Both the position numbers and the translations under genes were made by a program. Below the pieces are notes generated by a model. It was not told the DNA's origin, did no database searches, and worked only from the letters and a program-made list of their open reading frames with translations. A DNA stretch of 64,000 nucleotides from Atlantibacter hermannii (GTDB lineage: Bacteria > Pseudomonadota > Gammaproteobacteria > Enterobacterales > Enterobacteriaceae), in contig LR134136.1 of the NCBI GenBank assembly GCA_900635495.1, forward strand, positions 4,092,001 to 4,156,000, in the 5' to 3' direction. Below, one piece after another: positions 29,367 through 38,332 of the stretch. Within the stretch, counting starts at the first letter, position 1. Each line of letters starts with the position of its first letter.

Positions 29367-30374
29367 ATGAGCGAACGTAGAGGCGTGATTGCCGCGGGCA
29401 ATATGCTGGTGGACCATGTGCACCAAATCGTGAAATGGCCGGAACCTGGCTGGCTGACGGAAATTACCCGCAGCGAGCGCTCGACCGGCGGCGCGCCGCT
29501 TAATGTTTTGCTCACGCTTGCCAAAATGCGCACGGGCCTGCCGCTTCAGGCGGTAGGCTTGATTGGCGAAGATCATGATGGCGATTACGTGATGGCCATG
29601 CTGGAGCAGTATCACGTTAATCGTCAGCATGTGCAGCGCACCTCATTTGCCCCTACCTCCATGACTCAGGTGATGACCGATCCCAGCGGCCAGCGCACCT
29701 TCTTCCATTCGCCCGGCGCAAACCGGCTGCTTGATTTACCGGCGTTCGATGGCCTCGAAAGCAATATGAAGATTTTCCATCTGGGCTATTTGCTGCTACT
29801 GGATAGCCTGGATTTACCTGATGCTGAATATGGCACCCGTAGCGCACGCCTGCTGGCGCAGATGCAGCAACAGGGTTATCACACGTCGCTGGACCTGGTA
29901 TCGCGCCAGGGGGATCCCCGATATCAACCTTTAGTCATGCCCGCCCTGCCCTGGCTGGATTATCTGGTAATCAATGAACTGGAAGCCGGAGAGTTTAGCG
30001 GCCATACGATGCGCAAAGATGATGGCTCACCAGACAGTGAGGCCATTGGGCAGGTGGCCCGGCAGCTTCTGGAAGCCGGCGTGCGCCAGCGCGTGGTGAT
30101 CCATTGTCCTGAAGGGGCATATGGCATCGAGCCCGGCTCACCTGGAATGTGGGTGCCATCAGTAACGCTGAGCCAGGAAGAGATCGTCGGCAGCGTAGGT
30201 GCGGGTGATGCCTTTTGTGCGGGACTGCTGTACGGCAGCCATGAAAACTGGACGTTGATAGACAGTATTAAGTTGGCCCACGCCTGCGCCCGGGCAAGTC
30301 TGCTTTGCGCTAATGCTATTGACGGCGCAAAAACTCTGGCGGAATTAACATTAGATATTCAGCAAAGTCATTAA
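29367..30374 (+). CDS. PfkB-family sugar kinase
   Basis: A 335-aa ribokinase-family enzyme: N-terminal sugar-binding region VIAAGNMLVDHVHQIVKWPEPG and STGGAPLNVLLTLAKM, then the ATP/catalytic signature GSVGAGDAFCAGLLYG with the base Asp in GAGD. NELEAGEF is typical of the family. It is the last gene of the operon and presumably phosphorylates the ketose made by the isomerase. No obvious terminator follows before the hok locus. Confidence 0.9.
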   Translation: MSERRGVIAAGNMLVDHVHQIVKWPEPGWLTEITRSERSTGGAPLNVLLTLAKMRTGLPLQAVGLIGEDHDGDYVMAMLEQYHVNRQHVQRTSFAPTSMTQVMTDPSGQRTFFHSPGANRLLDLPAFDGLESNMKIFHLGYLLLLDSLDLPDAEYGTRSARLLAQMQQQGYHTSLDLVSRQGDPRYQPLVMPALPWLDYLVINELEAGEFSGHTMRKDDGSPDSEAIGQVARQLLEAGVRQRVVIHCPEGAYGIEPGSPGMWVPSVTLSQEEIVGSVGAGDAFCAGLLYGSHENWTLIDSIKLAHACARASLLCANAIDGAKTLAELTLDIQQSH

Positions 30375-30663
30375 TGGAATATTTAATTAAAATCGAAATA
30401 AATAGATAAAGCCTGTTTTGCGAGTGATATTCAGAACACGTGCAACACGCTTGCGGAAATTACATTCTAATTCTTCTGGCATTTTAACGTCACGCTATTA
30501 ATATAGCCGGCGGGTGCTTAAGGCTTTCTGTCTTAAGTACAAATGGACGAGGGACAGAAAGAGAAAAGCCCCGGGCAATATTTCTATTAACCCGAGGCTA
30601 TCTCTCAACCCCAAACAAGTTGAGAATAGCCGCTTACTCGCCGCAAGGCAAGGAGTAAATGGC

Positions 30664-30816
30664 ATGAAGCCACTACGTTATCTGTTTGCGTGTTTATTAG
30701 TTGTTTGCGTAACAGTACTGTTTTTTTCTTTATTTAATCGCGGTCTGCTTTGCGAATTAAGGATAAAGAACGGAAATCAGGAGGTGGCGGCGAAGTTAGC
30801 CTGCTCTGACCGGTAA
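30664..30816 (+). CDS. Hok/Gef-type membrane toxin, copy 1
   Basis: A 50-aa peptide, MKPLRYLFACLLVVCVTVLF onward, with one membrane helix followed by the family C-terminus SLFNRGLLCELRIKNGNQEV. The arrangement of helix, Leu-Cys-Glu-Leu and an NG(N/D)-x-EVAA tail matches HokB-like toxins, which depolarise the inner membrane when freed from antisense control. It lies in a structured leader described separately. Copy 2, at 31208, differs only in a few residues. Confidence 0.88.
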   Translation: MKPLRYLFACLLVVCVTVLFFSLFNRGLLCELRIKNGNQEVAAKLACSDR

Positions 30817-30824
30817 TGCTATGC

Positions 30825-30844
30825 GGGCGGAGTTCGCTCCGCCC
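30825..30844 (+). terminator. Hairpin 3' of hok copy 1
   Basis: Perfect arms GGGCGGAG and CTCCGCCC around TTCG. No T run follows, so it is more likely the stable 3' hairpin of the hok mRNA than a simple terminator. The same hairpin, one pair longer, ends copy 2 at 31371-31392. Confidence 0.6.
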
Positions 30845-31055
30845 TGCTTGTCGGGGTTCGAGTCCTTAACGCACCCGTTCTTATCTGCCTTTTTAAGCAC
30901 TGCGTTACACTGATTAACTGTTGTCACAGAACCTCTAATAATAATTCCGAAAAATAAACCCCGTTATTATAACCGCACACTGGCACTGCAACGTTTGCGG
31001 AAACCTCCATTTTAATTTCTCTGGTATTTTAACAACAGGTTATTAATATAGCCGG

Positions 31056-31424
31056 CGGGTGCTTAAGGCTTTCTGTCTTAAGTACACATCGACGAGGGAC
31101 AGAAAGAGAAAAGCCCCGGGCAATATTTCTATTAACCCGAGGCTATCCCTCAACTCCGACAAGTTGAGAATAGCCGCTTACTCGCCGCAAGGCAAGGAGT
31201 AAAAGGCATGAAGCCACTACGCTATCTGTTTGCGTGTTTATTAGTTATTTGCGTAACAGTGCTGTTTTTTTCTTTATTTAATCGCGGTCTGCTTTGCGAA
31301 TTAAGAATAAAGAACGGAAATCAGGAGGTGGCGGCGAAATTAGCCTGCACTCAACAGTAACCGGCAATAAGGGGCGGAGTTCGCTCCGCCCCGCTTGTCC
31401 GGAGGTGAGTCCTTAACGCACCCG
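31056..31424 (+). ncRNA. hok-type mRNA locus 2, tandem copy
   Basis: A second copy of the whole locus about 545 bases on. CGGGTGCTTAAGG (31056-31068) again pairs with CCTTAACGCACCCG (31411-31424), and the hairpin is at 31371-31392. The leader is one base shorter than in copy 1 (CTCCGACAAG against CCCCAAACAAG), so the leader frame opening at GTG ends in TAA five bases before the hok ATG instead of reading through. A run of six T follows the fold-back element. Confidence 0.75.
31208..31360 (+). CDS. Hok/Gef-type membrane toxin, copy 2
   Basis: A 50-aa toxin nearly identical to copy 1, with VICVTVLFF in the helix and a different tail (LACTQQ instead of LACSDR). The ATG follows an AAGGAGTAAAAGGC ribosome-binding region. 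Upstream and downstream RNA elements are duplicated with it. It ends 70 bases before the converging response-regulator gene. Confidence 0.88.
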   Translation: MKPLRYLFACLLVICVTVLFFSLFNRGLLCELRIKNGNQEVAAKLACTQQ

Positions 31425-31428
31425 TTTT

Positions 31429-32161
31429 TTATGCTGCCCTCTCCGTAGAAATCACATCGGCGGAAAAGACATAACCCACGCCACGGATAGTACGAATTAA
31501 TGCTGGTTGATGAGGATTCGTTTCTATTTTGCGGCGCAAACGCATCACTAAAACATCAATAGTGCGATCAAAGACGTCAGTCGTTTCGCTATGGGTTAAT
31601 TCCAGCAATCGCTCCCGACTGAGCACCCGACGGGCATTTTGTACCAGGGCCAGTAGCAGTCCGTATTCGCCCTGAGTAAGATCCACCGGGCGCTGATTCG
31701 CGTCTGTTAATACGCAACGCCCCGGGTCCAGCGTCCAGCCATTGAAAACCAAACCATTACCCTGCACGACTGGCGTATCGGCATTCAGTACGCCGCTGCG
31801 CCGTAATACCGCTTTTACGCGAGCGATAACCACACGCGGATTGAACGGTTTGGCGATATAGTCATCGGCGCCCATTTCAAGGCCAACGACCACATCCGAC
31901 TCACTGCCGAGGCCGGTTAACATAATTACCGGCAAGGCAGGATGCTGGCGCTGGATTTGTTGCAGCACCATTAGTCCGTTAATGTCCGGCAACATCATGT
32001 CCAGCAGCACCAGCGCAATTTCCGGGTGTGCTTCCAGCGTAGCCAGCGCGTTATTCCCGGTGTAGCAGGCATGAACATCAAAAAACATGCTCGCTAAATG
32101 CATCCCGTAAGACATCACAAATGGCGGGATCGTCATCCACCACCATAATGGCAGGTTTCAT
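31429..32161 (-). CDS. OmpR/PhoB-family response regulator, one apparent frameshift
   Basis: From MKPAIMVVDDDPAICDVLRDAFSEHV at 32161 (GGAG seven bases ahead) the receiver begins with the acidic DDD pocket. A six-A run at 32080-32085 (plus strand) then shifts the frame; five A would continue FDVHACYTGNNALATLEAHPE. The rest is intact: phospho-acceptor LVLLDMMLPDING, MLTGLG, conserved Lys in AKPFNP, and a C-terminal winged helix with VFDRTIDVLVMRLRRKIE and RTIRGVGYVF. About 243 aa when repaired. A possible partner of the orphan hybrid kinase at 21.3-23.9 kb, with the sugar operon between them; that link is inference. Confidence 0.87.
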
Positions 32162-32329
32162 TATCATTCTCCGCGCGGATGAATAGCTCAGGTTGAGTGT
32201 GGGCGATTGTACGGATCGATGCCTGAAAAAGCCTGGGAGGGATGTTGAAAATCTAATCAATGTCACAGCGTTAGCTAAACCACTATCGCAAATGCCCTGG
32301 CTCGCCACAGTGGCAGGATTTCGGCGCAT

Positions 32330-32357
32330 AAAAAAAGCCGACGCACTGCGCCGGCTC
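32330..32357 (-). terminator. Intrinsic terminator after gltP
   Basis: On the minus strand the arms GCCGGCGCA and TGCGTCGGC form a hairpin followed by seven T. It lies 20 bases after the gltP stop. Confidence 0.85.
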
Positions 32358-32377
32358 CTGTTACTCAGCATCATCCG

Positions 32378-33691
32378 TTACGATTTCGCTGCTTCATCAA
32401 ATTTACCCAGAACTTCTCGTTCATAGGCCAGAGCTTTTTTACGATCGAAGCGGTGTTCCCACTTGGCGATGACCAGTACCGCCAGCGCATTACCCACCAC
32501 GTTAAGCGCGGTACGCGCCATATCGAGGATACGGTCCACACCTGCGATAAACGCCAGCCCTTCCAGCGGAATGCCCACGCTGCCAAGCGTTGCCAGCAGT
32601 ACCACAAAGGAGACGCCCGGTACGCCCGCGATGCCTTTTGAGGTCACCATCAGGGTCAGCACCAGAATAATTTCCTGGCCGAGGGAGAGCTCGATGCCGT
32701 ACAGCTGGGCAATAAAGATAGCGGCAATGCTCTGGTACAGCGTGGAACCGTCGAGATTGAAGGAGTAGCCTGTCGGCACCACGAAGCTGGTGATCGACGC
32801 CGGCGCGCCATAGGCTTCCATCTTCTCGATAATGCGCGGCAGTACGCTTTCTGAGCTGGCGGTAGAGTAGGCCAGAATCAGCTCCTCTTTAAGGATGCGG
32901 ATAAGGACCATAATGCGCAGGCCGCAAAGCCGCGCCACACTGCCCAGCACCACCAACGCGAAGAACAGAATCGCCATATAAACCAGGATAACCAGTTTGG
33001 CGAGCGGCCACAGCGAAGCGAAGCCGAAGTTGGCGACCGTCACCGAAATCAGTGCGAATACCCCTACCGGTGCATAACGCATCACCATGTGCGTGACCTT
33101 AAACATGGTTTCGGAGATGGAGCGGAACACGGTCACTAGCGGTTCACGATGGGCAGACGGCAGGGAAGAAAGGCCCAGGCCAAAAAGCACCGAGAAGAAG
33201 ATGATCGGCAGCATATCGCCCTTCGCCATCGACGCCACGATATTGGTTGGCACCAGCGACAAAATCGTGCCCATCAGACCATGAGAGTGGCTTTGCACCT
33301 GCTCAGTGGTTTGCTGATATTTTGAGATATCGACGGCAGCCAGCTGGGACATATCAATCCCATGCCCCGGCTGGAATACATTCGCCAGCGTAATACCGAG
33401 GATAATCGCAACGGTGGTGATCACTTCAAAATAGATAATGGTTTTTGCGCCGATACGGCCCAGCTGTTTCGCATCGCCGACACCGGCAATGCCGACCACC
33501 AGCGTTGAGATCACAATCGGTACGACGATCATTTTGATCAGGTGAATGAAGATATCACCAGCAGGAGAAAGCAGATTACTGACCAACCATTCGCGGCTAT
33601 CGGCGTGGTAGTGCAGATAGCTGCCCAGAAGAATGCCTAGCACCAGCGCCAGCAAAATTTGCCAGGCCAGGCTTATCTTTATGTTTTTCAT
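32378..33691 (-). CDS. gltP: Glutamate/aspartate:proton symporter GltP
   Basis: A 437-aa inner-membrane carrier, MKNIKISLAWQILLALVLGILLG at the start, nearly the same as E. coli GltP along its length. The dicarboxylate/amino acid symporter motifs AYSTASSESVLPRI and FVVPTGYSFNLDGSTLYQS are intact. It imports glutamate and aspartate with protons. In E. coli the nrf operon lies between acs and gltP; here gltP directly faces acs across 424 bases. Confidence 0.97.
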   Translation of the reverse strand: MKNIKISLAWQILLALVLGILLGSYLHYHADSREWLVSNLLSPAGDIFIHLIKMIVVPIVISTLVVGIAGVGDAKQLGRIGAKTIIYFEVITTVAIILGITLANVFQPGHGIDMSQLAAVDISKYQQTTEQVQSHSHGLMGTILSLVPTNIVASMAKGDMLPIIFFSVLFGLGLSSLPSAHREPLVTVFRSISETMFKVTHMVMRYAPVGVFALISVTVANFGFASLWPLAKLVILVYMAILFFALVVLGSVARLCGLRIMVLIRILKEELILAYSTASSESVLPRIIEKMEAYGAPASITSFVVPTGYSFNLDGSTLYQSIAAIFIAQLYGIELSLGQEIILVLTLMVTSKGIAGVPGVSFVVLLATLGSVGIPLEGLAFIAGVDRILDMARTALNVVGNALAVLVIAKWEHRFDRKKALAYEREVLGKFDEAAKS

Positions 33692-34115
33692 AACACTTAA
33701 CTTCCTGAATCAAGAGGGCCATTCCCATGTGTGTCAGTATGAGAAGGTCACAAACTGAAAGGGGTATGACAAACGTTGGGTCTGTTATGGGGTTTTTTAA
33801 CGCGCATAATGAGTACCATTTGTACGCCATGCTACGCAACCCTTGAGGAACAGGCTCATTCACTGATTTTTTGAATGAAACCGCGTTTTTATATCATTAT
33901 CCTCTCATAACATTTTGTTATAGATGATTTTTATTAATCATATTTTCAAAAAATATATTTCTCTAATTTTTTTCTCCCGCGGAATCGTTTGAGCATTTTT
34001 CAGCCGTTTTTTTTATTCGTGATCTGCCGCGCAAATAATAAACAAACCTTTCAAAGCCCCTACAATTAACGTTTGGTTGACATATTATTAACATCCTTCA
34101 AGGAGAAAAAAAGCC
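33692..34115 (+). promoter_or_regulatory. gltP/acs divergent promoter region
   Basis: This spacer carries both promoters. A good -10, TACAAT, at 34061-34066 is a candidate for acs, and AAGGAG stands just before the acs ATG. The centre is very AT-rich. The nrfABCDEFG genes found here in E. coli and Salmonella are absent, and I see no remnant of them. Confidence 0.5.
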
Positions 34116-36075
34116 ATGAGCCAAATACATAAACACGCTATTCCCGCAAACATTGCGGAACATTGCCTGATTAATCCGGAGCAGTATGAGGCTAAATATC
34201 AGCAATCTATTCACGATCCTGACGCGTTCTGGGGCGAACAGGGCAAAATCCTCGACTGGATTAAGCCTTATCAGCAGGTTAAAAACACCTCGTTCGAACC
34301 TGGCAATATTTCGATTAAATGGTTTGAAGACGGCACACTGAACCTCGCGGCGAACTGTCTTGACCGCCATCTGGCCGAAAACGGCGACCGTACGGCGATC
34401 ATCTGGGAAGGCGATGACGCCAGCCAGAGCAAACATATCACCTATCGTGACTTGCACCGTGACGTTTGCCGCTTCGCCAATACCCTGGTTGATCTGGGGA
34501 TCAAAAAAGGCGATGTGGTGGCTATCTATATGCCGATGGTGCCGGAAGCCGCAGTAGCGATGCTGGCATGTGCACGCATTGGCGCAGTGCACTCAGTCAT
34601 TTTTGGCGGCTTTTCTCCTGAGGCGGTCGCCGGACGTATTATTGATTCCAGCGCACGCTTAGTGATCACTGCAGATGAAGGCGTGCGCGCAGGCCGCACC
34701 ATCCCTCTTAAGAAAAACGTCGATGACGCGCTAAAAAATCCTGGCGTGAAAACCATCGAAAACGTGATTGTCCTTAAGCGTACCGGCGCGAATACTGAAT
34801 GGCATGAAGGCCGCGATAAGTGGTGGCATGAACTTACTGAAAAGGCGAGCGCCCACCATCAGCCCGTGGAAGTGAATGCGGAAGATCCGCTGTTTATCCT
34901 TTATACCTCTGGCTCCACCGGCAAACCCAAAGGTGTGTTGCATACCACTGGCGGTTACCTGGTGTATGCCGCGACCCACGTTTAAATACGTCTTTGACTA
35001 CCAACCGGGCGACATTTACTGGTGTACAGCGGATGTGGGCTGGGTAACCGGCCACAGCTATTTACTGTACGGCCCGCTGGCCTGCGGCGCCACCACGCTG
35101 ATGTTTGAGGGCGTGCCAAACTGGCCGACGCCGAACCGCATGGCTCAGGTCATTGATAAGCATAAAGTTACTATCCTTTATACCGCACCAACGGCAATCC
35201 GCGCCCTGATGGCGGAAGGCGATAAGGCGATTGAAGGTACTGACCGCTCATCGCTGCGCATTCTGGGTTCCGTGGGCGAGCCGATCAACCCGGAAGCCTG
35301 GGAGTGGTACTGGAAGAAAATCGGCAACGAGAAATGCCCGGTGGTCGATACCTGGTGGCAAACCGAAACCGGTGGATTCATGATCACACCGCTGCCTGGC
35401 GCCACCGAACTGAAAGCCGGATCGGCAACCCGCCCGTTCTTCGGCGTTCAGCCGGCGCTGGTCGATAATGAAGGCCAGCCGCTGTCGGGCGCAACTGAAG
35501 GCAACCTGGTTATTACCGATTCCTGGCCAGGTCAGGCGCGTACGCTGTTTGGCGACCATGAGCGCTTCGAGCAAACCTATTTCTCGACCTTCAAGAATAT
35601 GTACTTCAGCGGCGACGGCGCACGTCGTGATGAAGACGGGTATTACTGGATCACCGGTCGCGTGGATGACGTGCTGAACGTATCCGGGCACCGACTGGGC
35701 ACTGCGGAAATCGAATCGGCGCTGGTCTCGCATCCTAAAATTGCCGAGGCTGCCGTGGTGGGCATTCCGCACAACATCAAAGGCCAGGCGATTTATGCCT
35801 ATGTAACGCTTAACCACGGCGAAGAGCCCACGGCGCAACTCTATACCGAAGTGCGTAACTGGGTGCGTAAAGAGATTGGCCCACTGGCGACGCCGGATAT
35901 TCTGCACTGGACCGATTCGCTGCCGAAAACCCGCTCCGGCAAAATCATGCGTCGCATTCTGCGCAAGATCGCGGCGGGGGATACCAGCAACTTCGGCGAT
36001 ACCTCAACCCTCGCCGATCCAGGCGTAGTGGAAAAACTGCTTGAAGAAAAGCAGGCTATCACTATGCCGTCATAG
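34116..36075 (+). CDS. acs: Acetyl-CoA synthetase Acs, one apparent frameshift
   Basis: Acs activates acetate to acetyl-CoA by way of acetyl-AMP, scavenging acetate at low concentration. The sequence runs MSQIHKHAIPANIAEHCLIN, AMP-binding loop LFILYTSGSTGKPKGVLHT, TWWQTETGG, YWITGRVDDVLNVSGHRLGT and the acetylation-site motif KTRSGKIMRRILRKIA. A CCC at 34975-34977 shifts the frame; CC gives YAATTFKYVFDYQPGD, as in E. coli. Repaired length is 652 aa, exactly as expected. It heads the acs-yjcH-actP cluster. I infer a base-calling error. Confidence 0.95.
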
Positions 36076-36091
36076 CGCCTCACCCTAACCT

Positions 36092-36116
36092 TCCCCCCGA
36101 CCGGGGGGAAGGAAAC
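36092..36116. repeat. Perfect palindromic hairpin between acs and yjcH
   Basis: Arms CCTTCCCCCC and GGGGGGAAGG around GACC. No T run follows, so it is better read as an mRNA-stabilising or processing hairpin between acs and yjcH than as a full terminator. Confidence 0.5.
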
Positions 36117-36213
36117 TATAACAACCTGTACCCTACCCCTTCCCTGAATTTCCTGCTGCGGCCAGCACGCTGCGGCGCGAAAAACACGGGGGAACACCTC
36201 TGGAGACTCTGTG

Positions 36214-36528
36214 ATGAATGATCCAATTTATCAACGGATAGAAGGTAATGCGCATTTCAGGGAGTTAGTCGAAAAACGGCAACGGTTTGCCACCATTTTA
36301 TCCCTTATCGTCCTGGTAATTTACGTGAGCTTTATTCTGCTCATCGCCTTTGCGCCCGGCTGGCTGGGTACCCCCCTGCATCCCGGCACTAGCGTCACAC
36401 GCGGGATCCCCATTGGCGTAGGCGTCATCCTGATTTCCTTTATTTTGACGGGTGTGTATGTCTGGCGGGCAAACAGTGAATTTGACCGTCTCAATAGAGC
36501 CGTGATGCAAGAGGTGAAGGCATTATGA
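36214..36528 (+). CDS. yjcH: DUF485 membrane protein YjcH
   Basis: A 104-aa protein with two membrane segments (FATILSLIVLVIYVSFILLIAFA and GIPIGVGVILISFILTGVYVW). I start at MNDPIYQRIEGNAHFREL; an ATG one codon earlier at 36211 is possible. It belongs to DUF485, almost always encoded between acs and actP, and its stop overlaps the actP start (ATGA). Its role with ActP is presumed but not established. Confidence 0.93.
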   Translation: MNDPIYQRIEGNAHFRELVEKRQRFATILSLIVLVIYVSFILLIAFAPGWLGTPLHPGTSVTRGIPIGVGVILISFILTGVYVWRANSEFDRLNRAVMQEVKAL

Positions 36529-38182
36529 AACGTTTGCATTCTTTTATGGGAATGGCGCTGTTGGGGTTGTCCACCCACACGCTGGCCGCCGATGCGCTAA
36601 CCGGCGACGTTCAACGCCAGCCGACCAACTGGCAAGCCATTATTATGTTTATCGTTTTCGTGGCCTTCACGCTGGGTATCACCTACTGGGCGTCGAAACG
36701 TACCCGCACCCGTAGCGATTACTATACGGCGGGCGGCAACATTACCGGTTTCCAGAACGGCCTGGCGATTGCGGGCGACTATATGTCGGCGGCCTCCTTT
36801 CTGGGGATTTCGGCGCTGGTGTTCACCTCCGGTTACGATGGATTGATTTACTCGCTGGGCTTCCTGGTGGGCTGGCCGATTATTCTGTTTCTGATCGCCG
36901 AGCGTTTACGTAATCTCGGTAAATATACCTTTGCTGATGTGGCCTCTTATCGCCTGAAGCAGGGCCCAATCCGGGTACTGTCGGCGTGCGGCTCGCTGGT
37001 GGTGGTTGCGCTGTACCTGATCGCGCAAATGGTGGGCGCAGGTAAACTGATCCAGCTCTTGTTCGGCCTGAACTACCATATCGCGGTTGTGCTGGTTGGC
37101 GTTCTGATGGTGATGTACGTGCTGTTCGGCGGCATGCTCGCCACCACTTGGGTGCAGATCATCAAAGCAGTGTTGCTGCTGTTTGGTGCCAGCTTTATGG
37201 CCTTTATGGTCATGAAACACGTAGGCTTCAGCTTCAATAACCTGTTTAGCGAAGCCATGGCGGTTCACCCGAAAGGGGCGGCGATCATGAGCCCTGGCGG
37301 GCTGGTGAAAGACCCGATTTCCGCGCTGTCTCTGGGCTCGGCCTGATGTTCGGTACCGCAGGTCTACCGCATATCCTGATGCGTTTCTTCACGGTTAGTG
37401 ATGCCCGCGAAGCGCGTAAGAGCGTGTTCTACGCCACCGGCTTTATGGGTTACTTCTACATTCTGACCTTTATTATCGGTTTCGGCGCAATCATGTTAGT
37501 GGGCGCAAACCCGATATTTAAAGACGCCACCGGCGCACTGATTGGCGGCAATAACATGGCCGCAGTCCATCTGGCTAACGCGGTGGGCGGCAACCTGTTC
37601 CTGGGCTTTATTTCGGCAGTGGCCTTCGCCACGATCCTGGCGGTCGTCGCAGGCTTAACCCTTGCCGGGGCATCGGCGGTATCGCACGATCTGTATGCTA
37701 ACGTGTTCCGTAAGGGCGCAACCGAACGCGACGAATTGCGCGTCTCGAAAATCACGGTACTGGTGCTTGGCGTGATCGCCATCCTGCTGGGTATCCTGTT
37801 TGAGAAGCAGAATATCGCCTTCATGGTGGGCCTGGCGTTCTCTATCGCAGCCAGCTGTAACTTCCCTATCATTCTGCTGTCGATGTACTGGTCAAAACTG
37901 ACCACGCGCGGCGCGATGATTGGCGGCTGGCTGGGCCTTTTAACGGCAGTGATTCTGATGATCCTCGGCCCAACGATTTGGGTACAGGTTCTCGGCCATG
38001 CCGCACCGGTCTTCCCGTATGAATACCCGGCGCTGTTCTCGATTCTGGTCGCGTTCGTGGGGATTTGGGTGTTCTCGATTACCGATAACAGTGCCGAAGG
38101 CAATCTGGAACGCGAGAAATTCCGTGCGCAGTTTATCCGTTCCCAGACCGGGATCGGTATTGAACAAGGGCGGGCGCACTAA
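36525..38182 (+). CDS. actP: Acetate/glycolate permease ActP, one apparent frameshift
   Basis: A sodium:solute symporter that takes up acetate and glycolate. The N-terminal signal-like segment MKRLHSFMGMALLGLSTHTLAA is followed by about 13 membrane segments. The frame is lost near 37337: GGGCTCGGCC needs one more C to read [21 protein letters not shown] as in E. coli. Downstream HDLYANVFRKGATERDELRVSK and IEQGRAH at the end are intact. Repaired length is about 552 aa. This is one of two one-base deletions found, against ten insertions elsewhere. Confidence 0.94.
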
Positions 38183-38196
38183 TCGTCTGACCGTAT

Positions 38197-38224
38197 AAAG
38201 GGAGCCGCAAGGCTCCCTTTTTTC
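38197..38224 (+). terminator. Intrinsic terminator after actP
   Basis: AAAGGGAGCC and GGCTCCCTTT around GCAA, followed by T residues, 15 bases after the actP stop. Confidence 0.88.
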
Positions 38225-38332
38225 ATCTACCGTTAATATCCTGTTCGCCTCATTCCAGCCGCTTGATTTTCCTCCCATTCAGCTGTCCAAAAATACACTA
38301 CACTCGAAAAAAACAGCCGAAGGCCCCCTCTG

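Larger units (their letters stand above)
30511..30877 (+). ncRNA. hok-type mRNA locus 1 with tac and fold-back elements
   Basis: The structured mRNA of a type I toxin locus. A 5' element CGGGTGCTTAAGG (30511-30523) is complementary over 13 pairs, with one bulged C, to TCCTTAACGCACCCG near the 3' end (30863-30877). This matches the tac/fold-back pairing that keeps hok mRNA silent until 3' trimming. A leader frame opens at GTG 30514 and reads, in phase, into hok. A hairpin GGGCGGAG-TTCG-CTCCGCCC lies at 30825-30844. An antisense Sok RNA opposite the leader is expected but I cannot place its promoter. Confidence 0.75.

Noticed and set aside
35248..35907. 219-codon frame antisense to acs
   Set aside because: It lies opposite a conserved part of acs and shows no recognisable domain; typical shadow frame in GC-rich coding DNA.
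36092..36116. Full terminator after acs
   Set aside because: The hairpin is strong but no T run follows, and yjcH-actP are normally co-transcribed with acs.
37456..38103. 215-codon frame antisense to actP
   Set aside because: Composition rich in Ser, Thr, Pro and Ile reflects the reverse complement of membrane-segment codons; no start signal.
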